A DNA stretch of 64,000 bases from positions 950,384 to 1,014,383 of the forward strand of contig NZ_JAFIDJ010000002.1 of assembly GCF_017051705.1 (NCBI RefSeq), read 5' to 3'. A model generated the notes under the pieces. It worked only from the letters and a program-made list of their open reading frames with translations, did not search any database and was not told the origin of the DNA. Position 1 is the stretch's first letter. Each line of letters opens with the position of its first letter. This DNA comes from Algoriphagus lutimaris. GTDB lineage: Bacteria; Bacteroidota; Bacteroidia; Cytophagales; Cyclobacteriaceae. Positions 8,079-17,002 of this stretch are shown here, piece by piece. Both the position numbers and the translations under genes were made by a program.

Positions 8079-9893
8079 TTACGTAATAAAGACATTTTCC
8101 TCTGGATATTTATAGCGGTGCTGGCCTGCTTTTCTAACAATTGCAATCAATACTGTCAACGTACCTACCCTACCCATAAACATGCAAATCATGATCACCA
8201 ATTTACTGGCTGTCCCCAACTGTGAAGTAATTCCCAAACTCAATCCCACCGTCGAAAATGCGCTAAATACTTCAAAAGCCACGTCGATCAAGGGTAGGTG
8301 AGGGTCAAAAAGCATAACTAAGAAAATTCCTAAACCAATTACTAAAAAGGATAAGGCAATTACTGCAAATGCTTTTTGTATGGTTTCATTTGAAATTTGC
8401 CTCATAAAAACTTCTACTCTCTTTTTACCGGTGGCAATGCTTATTGTATTTAATAAGGCTACAGCAAAGGTGCTGGTTTTAAGTCCTCCGCCAGTAGATC
8501 CAGGTGAAGCTCCTATCCACATCAGGATCAAATATATTAAGATGGTAGGCACAGTGAGTAAGGTCATATCAACCGTATTGAACCCAGCTGTTCTTGGAGT
8601 TACTGCTCCAAAAACCGCAGTAGCGAATTTTCCATAAGGACTCAACCCTTCAAGGGTACTTTCACTTTCAAACACCCAGAAGGTGATAAAGCCAACAACC
8701 AATAGAATTCCCGTGGTATACAGAGAAAGCTTAGTGCTGACATTTGAAATCCTTGGAACATGTCTGTAGGATTCTATTCCCAATAGGTTTTTTGTTCCTC
8801 CGACTACTACGTGTTTCAAATAATTGTAATAATTAATAAAGACGGGAAAACCGATCCCTCCTAAAATAATGGCCAAAGCCAGGACCAAATGCATGGAATA
8901 GGCCTCTCTAAACCCAGACTCATAGAGCCCATTGCTCAAGGTGGAAAATCCTGCGTTACAGAATGCTGAAATAGCATGGAAAGCTGCAAAAAACAATTGC
9001 TCTCCTTTGGAGCTAAATAAGTCATCTGCCGTGAAATGGTAAATTAAAAAAGCAGCTATTACCTCCGTCAATACCGTAAAGAAGATGATTTTTAATAAGG
9101 TGGAATAAATCTCTCCAACGTTGTTTTCATTGATGTAATCTCTGATGAACAACTGGTTTTCTATGGAGAAGCTGCCTTTAAAAAAGAAACCAAAAAAACT
9201 GGTAAAGGTCATCATTCCCAAGCCCCCTATTTGAAAAAGGATCATGATGATGGTCTGACCAAAAAATGTGAAATCCTTTGCGGTGTCTAGTACGATCAGA
9301 CCTGTCACACATACCGCAGAAGTGGAGGTAAATAATGCGTCAATCAAGGAAATGCCATGTTGAGTGGCATGAGGAAGGCTTAATAAGATGGCTCCAATCC
9401 AAATCAAAATGAAGAAACTCATGATAAAGACTAGGGTTGGACTGGCTTTTAGACGGTTAATAGTCAGGCTAAACTTGCTGATCTCTATAAAAAATAGCAT
9501 AGCCACCAGAATATTTACTATAAAATACTGGCGTGAGTAGTTTAGAATTCCTTCGGAAAATTCCATTCCAAATACATTCCACCTCAATAAGGAAAAACCA
9601 ATTAAGAAAAGGGAAAGCAGTAGCTCCAATAATACCCTACTTACTAAAATGGATGGCTCATTAAGTAGGATTTTTAGGATATATCCAATCCCTATCAAGA
9701 TCAGGCAAAGGGTAAAGATAAATGAGGTGACAGCATAGGAACCTGAAGTGGGTTCATATCCCAAATGATACAATAAAATTCCGAAGCTGATGAAGCTGCT
9801 GTAACGAACTACACCTTCAACAATTGCTTTCAGCTTACGTGTGAAATATAAATTGCGGACAGGATTAGAAAAAAATTTAAAATTTAGTTTCAT
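8079..9893 (-). CDS. TrkH/KtrB-family potassium transporter
   Basis: This membrane subunit of a K+ uptake system has 604 residues. Four pore loops each carry the single filter glycine typical of the superfamily: CVTGLIVL, CNAGFSTL, RTAGFNTV and STVGLSLG. The N-terminus has several extra hydrophobic helices before the first pore loop, making it longer than the roughly 450-480 residues of KtrB. The trkA-like gene follows on the same strand, giving a complete transporter plus gating ring. The CLC gene 40 bp upstream may be in the same transcript. Confidence 0.92.
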   Translation of the reverse strand: MKLNFKFFSNPVRNLYFTRKLKAIVEGVVRYSSFISFGILLYHLGYEPTSGSYAVTSFIFTLCLILIGIGYILKILLNEPSILVSRVLLELLLSLFLIGFSLLRWNVFGMEFSEGILNYSRQYFIVNILVAMLFFIEISKFSLTINRLKASPTLVFIMSFFILIWIGAILLSLPHATQHGISLIDALFTSTSAVCVTGLIVLDTAKDFTFFGQTIIMILFQIGGLGMMTFTSFFGFFFKGSFSIENQLFIRDYINENNVGEIYSTLLKIIFFTVLTEVIAAFLIYHFTADDLFSSKGEQLFFAAFHAISAFCNAGFSTLSNGLYESGFREAYSMHLVLALAIILGGIGFPVFINYYNYLKHVVVGGTKNLLGIESYRHVPRISNVSTKLSLYTTGILLVVGFITFWVFESESTLEGLSPYGKFATAVFGAVTPRTAGFNTVDMTLLTVPTILIYLILMWIGASPGSTGGGLKTSTFAVALLNTISIATGKKRVEVFMRQISNETIQKAFAVIALSFLVIGLGIFLVMLFDPHLPLIDVAFEVFSAFSTVGLSLGITSQLGTASKLVIMICMFMGRVGTLTVLIAIVRKAGQHRYKYPEENVFIT

Positions 9894-9933
9894 TCAGGCT
9901 TGATTCAATTACCTAAAGATATGCTTTAGTGTT

Positions 9934-11190
9934 TTACTTTTTAAACCATCGATTCCATGAAAAAAAGCTTTTTGAGGGAAATATGAGAATTTTACCTTCC
10001 AAATTTTGGGCAGAATAGATACTGGATCGGCCACTAAAGAGATAAGCAATGAGGCATGCCACCGCCAGATACAAGCCAGACTCCACTCCGAATAATTCCA
10101 TTCCCATCACTGTGCAAGCCATCGGCGTGTTGGTAGCTCCGGAAAAAACACCCACAAAACCCATTCCTGCCAATAAAGCTAAAGGCAAAGGAATCCAGGA
10201 TGATAAGGCATTTCCCAAAGTTGCTCCGGTGAAGAACAAAGGAGTAACTTCACCCCCTTTAAATCCTGCACCTAGAGTAAAACCAGTCATACCCGTTTTT
10301 ACCAACCAATCATACCATGGCAAAGGTGTTTCAAAGGCCTCTACAATCCTAGGTACACCCAAGCCGATATAAGTAGTAGTGTCCGATATCCATACAATTA
10401 GGGCAATTAAAAGTCCGCCAATGAGCGGACGCATAGGAGGATAGGAAATCCATTTTGAAAATATATGAGAAAAAAAATGCGTGGTTTGGGCAAATAATCT
10501 TCCTGAAAACCCAAAGGCAATTCCTGCAGGAATGATCCAAAGAAAATTGATAATTGAAAGTGAAGGTACCTCTGGAATCATGTAATGAGTATGGCCTACT
10601 CCCCACAAATCTGCGCATACAAAATCCGCTACTAAGCCTGTCCACAAGGCAGGAAAAACAGACTTCCATCTAAACTTTCTATTGAGCATCCACTCCAAAG
10701 CGAAGATCGCTCCAGCCAATGGAGTTCCAAATACCGAGGCAAAACCTGCAGACACTCCAGCAATTAAAACGATCCTTCTATCCTCTTTTGCCAATCCAAA
10801 CCATTTGGTCAATTGGTCCGCTAAAGAGCCCCCCATTTGCACTGCAGTGCCTTCTCGGCCTGCTGATCCCCCAAAAAGATGGGTGGCAATCGTACCAAAA
10901 AGTACCAACGGAGTCATTCGTAATGGAATGGGTTGATGGGTTTGGTAAAGTTCCTCCAGTAAAAGATTATTTCCTCTTACAGAAGATTCAGCATACTTAT
11001 AATAAGTCCACCCGATGAGAAAACCTCCCAGAGGTAAGAGCGAAATAATCCAAAGGTTACTTTCGCGGGTTTGACTGGCCCAATCTAAGGCAACTAAAAA
11101 GAAAGCAGAAGCTGTTCCTGCGAGTAGCCCTATCAATAAACCAAATCCTGTCCAACGAAATAAGTAAGTAACCAGTGATGTGAAGTTCAA
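9934..11190 (-). CDS. CLC-family anion transporter, fluoride-type (CLC-F-like) motifs
   Basis: This is a CLC transporter of 418 residues with GREGT at 111-115 (gating Glu113). The canonical chloride-filter motif GSGIP is replaced by GNNLL at 73-77. The GxFxP region reads GFKGGEVTP at 309-317. Loss of the filter serine with Asn in its place, GREGT and the Thr in VTP are features I associate with the F-/H+ antiporter branch (CLC-F), which removes toxic fluoride. Automated pipelines will call it a chloride channel. There is no CBS domain. No fluoride riboswitch was recognised upstream (11191-11318). The family is certain; the fluoride specificity is inferred from motifs. Confidence 0.85.
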   Translation of the reverse strand: MNFTSLVTYLFRWTGFGLLIGLLAGTASAFFLVALDWASQTRESNLWIISLLPLGGFLIGWTYYKYAESSVRGNNLLLEELYQTHQPIPLRMTPLVLFGTIATHLFGGSAGREGTAVQMGGSLADQLTKWFGLAKEDRRIVLIAGVSAGFASVFGTPLAGAIFALEWMLNRKFRWKSVFPALWTGLVADFVCADLWGVGHTHYMIPEVPSLSIINFLWIIPAGIAFGFSGRLFAQTTHFFSHIFSKWISYPPMRPLIGGLLIALIVWISDTTTYIGLGVPRIVEAFETPLPWYDWLVKTGMTGFTLGAGFKGGEVTPLFFTGATLGNALSSWIPLPLALLAGMGFVGVFSGATNTPMACTVMGMELFGVESGLYLAVACLIAYLFSGRSSIYSAQNLEGKILIFPSKSFFSWNRWFKK

Positions 11191-11318
11191 TTCCTTTTTT
11201 TAAAGTTTGGCCCAAATTAGGCATAGAAAATGAAATGGAATAAACAGTCGGACAGTATTGTCAGATTTTGAAATTAACAATTTCCCAAATTTCGGGTTAA
11301 CTTCGAATAAATCGCCCT

Positions 11319-12209
11319 ATGCAAAATATCCTTATCACCGGAGGTTCAGGTCTAATTGGACAAAGAATCACTGCTTTGTTGGAAGCACAGGGCAAATCTG
11401 TGGCTTGGCTCAGCAGAAGTAAACAATCCCAAAAATCTTTTATTTGGGATATTGAAAATGAAACCATCGATCCCGAAGCAATGGAGTGGGCAGATGCTAT
11501 TATCCATCTAGCGGGAGCTGGAGTCGCAGATAAAAGATGGACGGAGGAACGGAAAAAATTGATTTTAGAGTCTAGAACAAAATCTACCCAACTTATTTAT
11601 AAGGCAGTAGCTGCTGTAACCAACCAACCGGATACAATGATATCTGCTTCAGCTGTTGGAATTTATGGATTCCACACTTTTACCGATTTGATGGATGAAT
11701 CATCTCCCGAGGGAAATGATTTTTTAGCTAATGTGGTCAAAGCTTGGGAGGTAGAAGTAAAAAAAATAGAAAGCCTTCATTTGAGAACCGTGATCTTACG
11801 AATAGGGATTGTTTTGGATGAACACGGAGGGGCTTTAGGAGAAATGTTGAAACCACCAGTGGCAGCTCCTTTGGGAAAAGGAGACCAATGGATGAGTTGG
11901 ATACATATTGAGGATTTGGCAAAAATGTTTGTTTTCGCACTTGAAAAAACCACGTTGCAAGGAGTGTTTAATGCAGTATCACCCAATCCAGCTACAAATT
12001 TTAGATTAACCCAAGAAGCAGCAAGAGCAAAAGGAAAACCGTTTGTTGGAATAGGAGTTCCTCCATTTTTACTCCGCCTAATCTTAGGGGAGATGGCCGC
12101 AATGGTTCTTGGAGGCAATAGGGTTTCCTCTTCAAAAATTCAAAAATCAGGCTTTGAATATGAGTTTCCCACACTCATTCCTGCATTGAAGGATATTTTT
12201 CACCGATAG
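11319..12209 (+). CDS. TIGR01777-family NAD(P)-dependent epimerase (YfcH/SDR39U1-like)
   Basis: This atypical short-chain dehydrogenase/epimerase has 296 residues. The Rossmann start NILITGGSGLIGQRI is at residues 3-17, followed by IIHLAGAGVADKRW (about 62-75) and ISASAVGIYG (about 110-119). The C-terminal DUF1731-like end reads GGNRVSSSKIQKSGFEY. This gives the full TIGR01777 layout. The physiological substrate of the family is not established. It stands alone on the plus strand, divergent from the CLC gene and convergent with the small membrane-protein trio (6-bp gap). Confidence 0.9.
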   Translation: MQNILITGGSGLIGQRITALLEAQGKSVAWLSRSKQSQKSFIWDIENETIDPEAMEWADAIIHLAGAGVADKRWTEERKKLILESRTKSTQLIYKAVAAVTNQPDTMISASAVGIYGFHTFTDLMDESSPEGNDFLANVVKAWEVEVKKIESLHLRTVILRIGIVLDEHGGALGEMLKPPVAAPLGKGDQWMSWIHIEDLAKMFVFALEKTTLQGVFNAVSPNPATNFRLTQEAARAKGKPFVGIGVPPFLLRLILGEMAAMVLGGNRVSSSKIQKSGFEYEFPTLIPALKDIFHR

Positions 12210-12215
12210 GAATCT

Positions 12216-12389
12216 TTAAATTCTTTTTCCTCTTCCTATCAAAAACCAAAGGATAGTTCCCAGAAAAGGAACCAATACTACAATCAGTAGCCAAATCAGC
12301 CTGTCTGTTGAATTGTGAAAGTTGCTAATGACCACATCATAGATGGTGTATGCGTAGATGGCAAGGCCGATAATTCCTATTCCAAACAT
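12216..12389 (-). CDS. PLDc_N-type mini membrane protein, copy 3
   Basis: A small protein of 57 residues starts at the ATG at 12389; a longer frame would overlap the upstream gene and lose the shared N-terminal pattern. It has two transmembrane helices around a polar loop, with RLIWLLIVVLVPFLGTILWF followed by IGRG. This is the phospholipase-D-nuclease N-terminal (PLDc_N) pattern found in sensor/cardiolipin-synthase leaders and as stand-alone proteins. It is the last of three tandem paralogues. No catalytic HKD motif is present, and the function is unknown. Confidence 0.7.
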   Translation of the reverse strand: MFGIGIIGLAIYAYTIYDVVISNFHNSTDRLIWLLIVVLVPFLGTILWFLIGRGKRI

Positions 12390-12393
12390 ATTT

Positions 12394-12618
12394 TTAACTT
12401 GTTTTCGTGCTTTTTCCCAAGATAAGATAAACAATAGGCCCAATAACCTGGGCAAATAATATTATAATTAACCATATCAGTTTCATGTTCGCATCCTTGT
12501 ACTCTGAGCGGATGATATCAACCAAACAATAAATCCATAATATGGTGTATAAGAGGCCAAAAATCATAAAAAAGAAGATCATTCCTCCTCCCATGTTTTG
12601 TATAAAGTGAAATGTCAT
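12394..12618 (-). CDS. PLDc_N-type mini membrane protein, copy 2
   Basis: The 74 residues have two hydrophobic helices with the same core as its neighbours: CLVDIIRSEYKDANMKLIW, then a helix ending GPIVYLILGK. It begins inside the stop of copy 1 (ATGA overlap at 12615-12618) and ends 4 bp before copy 3, so the three are probably translationally coupled. The shared pattern D-I-(I/M)-R-S...K-L-I-W points to tandem duplication. The function is not known. Confidence 0.75.
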   Translation of the reverse strand: MTFHFIQNMGGGMIFFFMIFGLLYTILWIYCLVDIIRSEYKDANMKLIWLIIILFAQVIGPIVYLILGKSTKTS

Positions 12619-12884
12619 GTATTAATTCGTGGGTTTTGAAAAATTAGGTTCAAAGTTTCTAAAATTCCTTTGGTCTTCCGGTTCATACTTATGTAAAGAA
12701 ATTTACCAAGGATGGGGAGTATTAAAATCACCATTACCCAAATCAATTTCATTTGATGATCTCGAAAATCAGATCGAATCATATCCTTGAGGGCGTATAT
12801 TGTAAATCCGAAATAACTGACTAGAAACAATAAACTACCGAGTAGCCAAAAGAGTAGACCGTTTGACGGTACTATCAAATCCAT
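12615..12884 (-). CDS. PLDc_N-type mini membrane protein, copy 1
   Basis: The first gene of the trio encodes 89 residues. An N-terminal helix leads into ALKDMIRSDFRDHQMKLIW and a second helix LPILGKFLYIS. A polar tail of about 20 residues is absent from the other two copies. It overlaps copy 2 by 4 bp. The family is recognised from the conserved KLIW and PxxGxxxY pattern; no function can be assigned. Confidence 0.75.
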   Translation of the reverse strand: MDLIVPSNGLLFWLLGSLLFLVSYFGFTIYALKDMIRSDFRDHQMKLIWVMVILILPILGKFLYISMNRKTKGILETLNLIFQNPRINT

Positions 12885-13068
12885 AGTGCTTCTTCAATTA
12901 TTTTAACCATTAAACCAATTTAGTTTTTTTTAAAGAATGAAAGTAGGAATTTAGTCGAAAGTTTTAATCCATCTATCTATATGAAATCGAGCATAAACCT
13001 TGTTAGACAAAGGTTTAAATACCCAATCTGCGAGATTCCATGTGGCTCATTTAAATCAATTTAATCAC

Positions 13069-15624
13069 ATGAAAAAGGCTGTTTTGTCGTTTTTATTGAC
13101 CGTTTTTGCCCTTTTTAGCTATGCTCAGGTGGACTTGAGCTATTACTTACCAAAAGGTTTTACCTATGATTCCAATATTCCTACACCGAAAGAGGTGCTG
13201 GGTTATGAGGTGGGTGAATGGCATGTGAGTCATGACCAGTTAGTAATGTATATGAAGGCAGTAGCTGAAGCTTCTGATCGAGTGACAATCGAAGAAACCG
13301 GAAGGACTTACGAAAAGCGACCCCAGGTTTTACTAACAATCACCTCTGCTGCCAATCATAGTAAAATTGATCAAATCAAGGCAGAAAGGGCTAAACTAAG
13401 AGATCCCGGGGCTTCAGTGGATATTAATTCCATGCCAATTGTCATGTTTATGGGCTATTCAGTCCACGGGAATGAACCAAGTGGAGCAAATTCATCCCTC
13501 TTGGCTATCTATCATTTTGCAGCAGCCAATGAAGTGGGACCTGAACTGGATAACATCATACTGTTGCTAGATCCTGCAATCAACCCTGATGGACTAAACA
13601 GATTCGCCTCTTGGGTCAATTCTCATAAATCTTACAATCTTAATGGAGATCCTAAAGGAAGAGAATACAATGAAGCTTGGCCAAGAGGCAGAACCAATCA
13701 TTATTGGTTTGATTTAAATAGAGATTGGTTGCCTGTTCAGCATCCCGAGTCAAGAAATAGAGTACGGGTGTTTCAGGATTGGCTTCCTAATATCCATTTG
13801 GATTTCCATGAAATGGGAAGCAATAGTACCTTCTTTTTTCAGCCCGGAGTTCCTGCAAGAATGCACCCTCTTACTCCTCAAAAGAATTTTGAGTTGACCA
13901 AAAAGATTGGAGAGTACCATGCCAAAGCCTTGGATCAAATAGGCTCCTTGTACTACAACCAAGAGAACTATGATGATTTCTATTATGGAAAGGGTTCTAC
14001 TTACCCAGATGTTCAAGGCTCCATTGGTATTTTATTTGAGCAGGCAAGCTCTAGAGGACATTTACAAAAGACTGACTATGGAATGTTGAGCTTTCCATTT
14101 ACCATTAGAAACCAGTTTACTGCTAATCTATCCTCCTATCAGGCTGCCAAAGAAATGCGTGAGGAGTTGAATCAATGGATGAGGGATTTTTATTCTGAAA
14201 TCAAAACGGAAAGTGAAGCGGATGTTAACAAAGCCTATATTTTTGGTAGTAAAGAAGATATGGCTCGAAGCTATCATTTGGCTGATTTAATTCTTCAGCA
14301 TGATATCGAAGTGTATAGTCTCAAAGAAGATGTGACTTTGAATGGAAAGGAATTTAAGAAAGAGAACTCCTATATAGTTCCAGCGAATCAACCACAATAT
14401 CGTCTAATTAAGGCCATGTTTGAAACCAGAACGTCTTTTCAAGATAGCCTTTTCTATGACATTTCCGCTTGGACTTATCCAATGGCTTTCAACTTGGATT
14501 ATCAAGCCTTAAACAGTCGAATTTTGAACTTGGCAAGTGTTGAAAAAGTGGATAAAAGCAATTTGGTTTTAGCTCCTGGAAAGGTAATTGGAGCTCCTGG
14601 TGCTTATCAGTATGCGATGGAATGGACCGGTTATTATGCCCCAAAGGCTACAAACAAACTAATGAATGCAGGATTTTTGGTACGGGTAGCCCATGCTGAA
14701 TTCAGTACTCCTGAAGGTAAGACTTTTGGAAGGGGTACCATTTTAATAGGTAAAGGTGATTCTGGATTGGATGAAAATACTATGTATCAGAAGTTAAATG
14801 AAATCGCAGCCTCTTCCAATGTGGATATCTACGCCATCAATACGGGTTATACTGCTGGAATTAATATGGGGTCCACTTTTACTGAAACATTAGACAAACC
14901 AGAAATCGCTTTGTTGGTTGAAGGGGGAGTAGATAGTTACGAAGCTGGTGAGGTTTGGCATTTATTGGATCAACGAATGGGAATGGCCATTACCTTGCTT
15001 CCAATGGATGCTATTGGAGGAACCACCTTGGATAAGTATAATGTAGTATTGATGCCTGATGGCAGATATAATGGGTTAGGTAAATCAGGTGCGGCAGTTT
15101 TAAAAGAATGGGTGTCCAAGGGCGGAACTTTGGTGGCCAAAGGTGGAGCTGTTCGTTTCCTCGCACAAAATGAAGTAGGTTCTTTTTCATTTAGAGAATT
15201 GCCAGAGGAAGAGCAAGGGCTACAAAAAAGCTATGCAGATTATGATAATGCTACTGGAGCAAAGGTAACTGGAGGAGCTATTTTTAATGCGAAACTGGAC
15301 ATTACGCATCCGATAGGCTATGGATATATGGATGCAAATATTCATACATTCAGGAATGATAATCAATTCATGGAGCCTTCGGAGAATCCTTATGCAAATC
15401 CACTAGTTTACACGGATAATCCTTTGGCCTCTGGATATATCCACCCCTCCAACTTAGAAGGATTAAAAAATGGTGGAGTGATACGGATATCTTCTCTAGG
15501 TAGTGGAAGGATTGTTGGGTTTGCTGATAATATGAATTTTAGAGCTTTTTGGTTTGGAACTAACAAGCTGTATCTAAATGCAATATTCTTTGGACAAACC
15601 ATTCAGAGAGGTACTGGAAGGTAA
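13069..15624 (+). CDS. secreted M14-family zinc carboxypeptidase
   Basis: A large exported peptidase of 851 residues starts at ATG 13069, which gives a clean signal peptide (MKKAVLSFLLTVFALFSYAQ); an upstream TTG in frame is ignored. The M14 zinc site is visible: HGNEPSG with His133 and Glu136, the third ligand in HLDFHEMGS (about 243-250), the substrate-binding DLNRDW, and the likely catalytic Glu324 in GILFEQASS. The second half resembles a class-I glutamine-amidotransferase-like domain often attached to these Bacteroidota enzymes. It probably acts in the periplasm or outside the cell on peptides. It is monocistronic, with a terminator at 15646. Confidence 0.88.
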   Translation: MKKAVLSFLLTVFALFSYAQVDLSYYLPKGFTYDSNIPTPKEVLGYEVGEWHVSHDQLVMYMKAVAEASDRVTIEETGRTYEKRPQVLLTITSAANHSKIDQIKAERAKLRDPGASVDINSMPIVMFMGYSVHGNEPSGANSSLLAIYHFAAANEVGPELDNIILLLDPAINPDGLNRFASWVNSHKSYNLNGDPKGREYNEAWPRGRTNHYWFDLNRDWLPVQHPESRNRVRVFQDWLPNIHLDFHEMGSNSTFFFQPGVPARMHPLTPQKNFELTKKIGEYHAKALDQIGSLYYNQENYDDFYYGKGSTYPDVQGSIGILFEQASSRGHLQKTDYGMLSFPFTIRNQFTANLSSYQAAKEMREELNQWMRDFYSEIKTESEADVNKAYIFGSKEDMARSYHLADLILQHDIEVYSLKEDVTLNGKEFKKENSYIVPANQPQYRLIKAMFETRTSFQDSLFYDISAWTYPMAFNLDYQALNSRILNLASVEKVDKSNLVLAPGKVIGAPGAYQYAMEWTGYYAPKATNKLMNAGFLVRVAHAEFSTPEGKTFGRGTILIGKGDSGLDENTMYQKLNEIAASSNVDIYAINTGYTAGINMGSTFTETLDKPEIALLVEGGVDSYEAGEVWHLLDQRMGMAITLLPMDAIGGTTLDKYNVVLMPDGRYNGLGKSGAAVLKEWVSKGGTLVAKGGAVRFLAQNEVGSFSFRELPEEEQGLQKSYADYDNATGAKVTGGAIFNAKLDITHPIGYGYMDANIHTFRNDNQFMEPSENPYANPLVYTDNPLASGYIHPSNLEGLKNGGVIRISSLGSGRIVGFADNMNFRAFWFGTNKLYLNAIFFGQTIQRGTGR

Positions 15625-15645
15625 TTCCAAGGTAAAACAATCATT

Positions 15646-15677
15646 AAGCCTCATGTCTTTTAGCTTGGGGCTTTTTG
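15646..15677 (+). terminator. rho-independent terminator after the M14 peptidase
   Basis: AAGCCTCA (15646-15653) pairs with TGGGGCTT (15666-15673) around a 12-nt loop with one G-U pair, followed by a T-rich run. Confidence 0.6.
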
Positions 15678-15798
15678 TTTATTTTGTGTTTTTTCAAGAA
15701 AGTTCCAACCAAAATTTAAAAGCATTCGTTTTACAAGTTATTGTTTTGTGATTTATTAATTTTCAGCCAGAATAGTATTCTAACACCCTTCTTCATTT

Positions 15799-16929
15799 AT
15801 GAAAAAATCTATACTTCTCAATTTTAGATGGTATTTAGCCGTAATTTTTTTAGGATTTTCCTCCCTTTCCAAAGCCCAAGAAATGAGTTTTGAAGAGTAC
15901 AATCCTCCATCAACGCTCAAGGTACCTGAGAATCCTGTTCATAGAGCCAAATACCCTTTTGTAGATATTCATAGCCACCAAGGAGGAATCAATGAAGAGA
16001 AAATAGACCAATTGGTATCTGAAATGGACGAGCTTAATATGGGTGTGTTGGTCAATCTGAGTGGAAGAGGTTTTGGACGTGGGGACAGTAATTCCCAGCA
16101 GGAATACATCAAATCTATGATCCAAGAATTTAATACCTTTGCACCTGGGAGATTTATGGTATTTACCAATTTGAATTTTGCCGGTTTTGGAGATGAAAAC
16201 TGGACAAGAATTGCAGTTAAAGAACTGGAAGAGGATGTTCAAGCTGGCGCCAGCGGATTGAAAATTTATAAAAGTCTCGGGTTGAATGTGAAAGACATCA
16301 ATGGGAATCGGGTTCCAGTAGACCATCCTGATTTAGACCCTGTTTGGGCAAAAGCGGGTGAATTAGGAATTCCTGTGATTATCCACTCAGCGGATCCAGC
16401 TCAATTTTGGCAGGAAATGGACGCTAATAATGAACGTTGGTTGGAATTGAAGACACATCCCAACCGGAAAAGAGGTGATGATAACCCGGCTCCTTTTGAA
16501 CAAATCATTGCGGAGCAGCACCATGTTTTTGAAAAGCACCCTGAAACGACCTTTATCAATGCACACATGGGATGGATGGCGAATGATTTAGATGCGGCAT
16601 CCGCACATTTAGATAAATATCCGAATGTAAATTTTGGAATAGGTGCTGTCATCGCAGAATTTGGAAGACAGCCTAAAAGAGCCTATGAGTTTTTTGAGAA
16701 ATATCAGGATAGAGTACTTTTTGGAAAAGATGCTTATAACAAAGAGGAATATTACACCTATTTCCGAGTGTTGGAGACGGAAGATGAATACTTCCCTTAT
16801 TATAAAAAGTACCATGCTTTTTGGGCGATGTATGGCCTAGGTCTTTCTGATGAAGTTTTGAAGAAACTGTATTACAAAAATGCCCTTCGCATTGTGCCCG
16901 GGATGGACAAAACGGTATTTCCTGATTAA
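15799..16929 (+). CDS. secreted amidohydrolase (Amidohydrolase_2 family)
   Basis: A TIM-barrel metal-dependent hydrolase of 376 residues with an N-terminal signal peptide ending near residue 26 (SSLSKAQ). Metal-site landmarks are DIHSHQGG, GLKIYKSLG, VIIHSADP and NAHMGW, with the late Asp in LFGKDAYN. They follow the order of PF04909 enzymes, which include decarboxylases and lactonases. Export suggests a substrate in the periplasm, but it cannot be named. A paralogue-like amidohydrolase lies at 50120-51109. Transcription ends at a strong hairpin at 16946. Confidence 0.85.
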   Translation: MKKSILLNFRWYLAVIFLGFSSLSKAQEMSFEEYNPPSTLKVPENPVHRAKYPFVDIHSHQGGINEEKIDQLVSEMDELNMGVLVNLSGRGFGRGDSNSQQEYIKSMIQEFNTFAPGRFMVFTNLNFAGFGDENWTRIAVKELEEDVQAGASGLKIYKSLGLNVKDINGNRVPVDHPDLDPVWAKAGELGIPVIIHSADPAQFWQEMDANNERWLELKTHPNRKRGDDNPAPFEQIIAEQHHVFEKHPETTFINAHMGWMANDLDAASAHLDKYPNVNFGIGAVIAEFGRQPKRAYEFFEKYQDRVLFGKDAYNKEEYYTYFRVLETEDEYFPYYKKYHAFWAMYGLGLSDEVLKKLYYKNALRIVPGMDKTVFPD

Positions 16930-16945
16930 TTTGAAAATAAATAAA

Positions 16946-16980
16946 AACCCCCTGTATTAGTATGTACAGGGGGTTTTTTT
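16946..16980. terminator. bidirectional terminator between convergent genes
   Basis: A perfect 11-bp stem, AACCCCCTGTA (16946-16956) with TACAGGGGGTT (16965-16975), has an 8-nt loop. Seven T's follow on the plus strand and an A-rich run precedes it. It serves the amidohydrolase (+) and the TonB receptor (-), which converge here. Confidence 0.93.
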
Positions 16981-17002
16981 AATTAATGTCAAAGAGTGTG
17001 AT

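Noticed and set aside
11191-11318. Fluoride riboswitch before the CLC gene
   Set aside because: The conserved crcB-motif blocks were not found in the upstream sequence.
12995-13016. AAACCTT / AAGGTTT hairpin in the M14 peptidase leader as a riboswitch
   Set aside because: Only a 7-bp stem with no conserved aptamer sequence.
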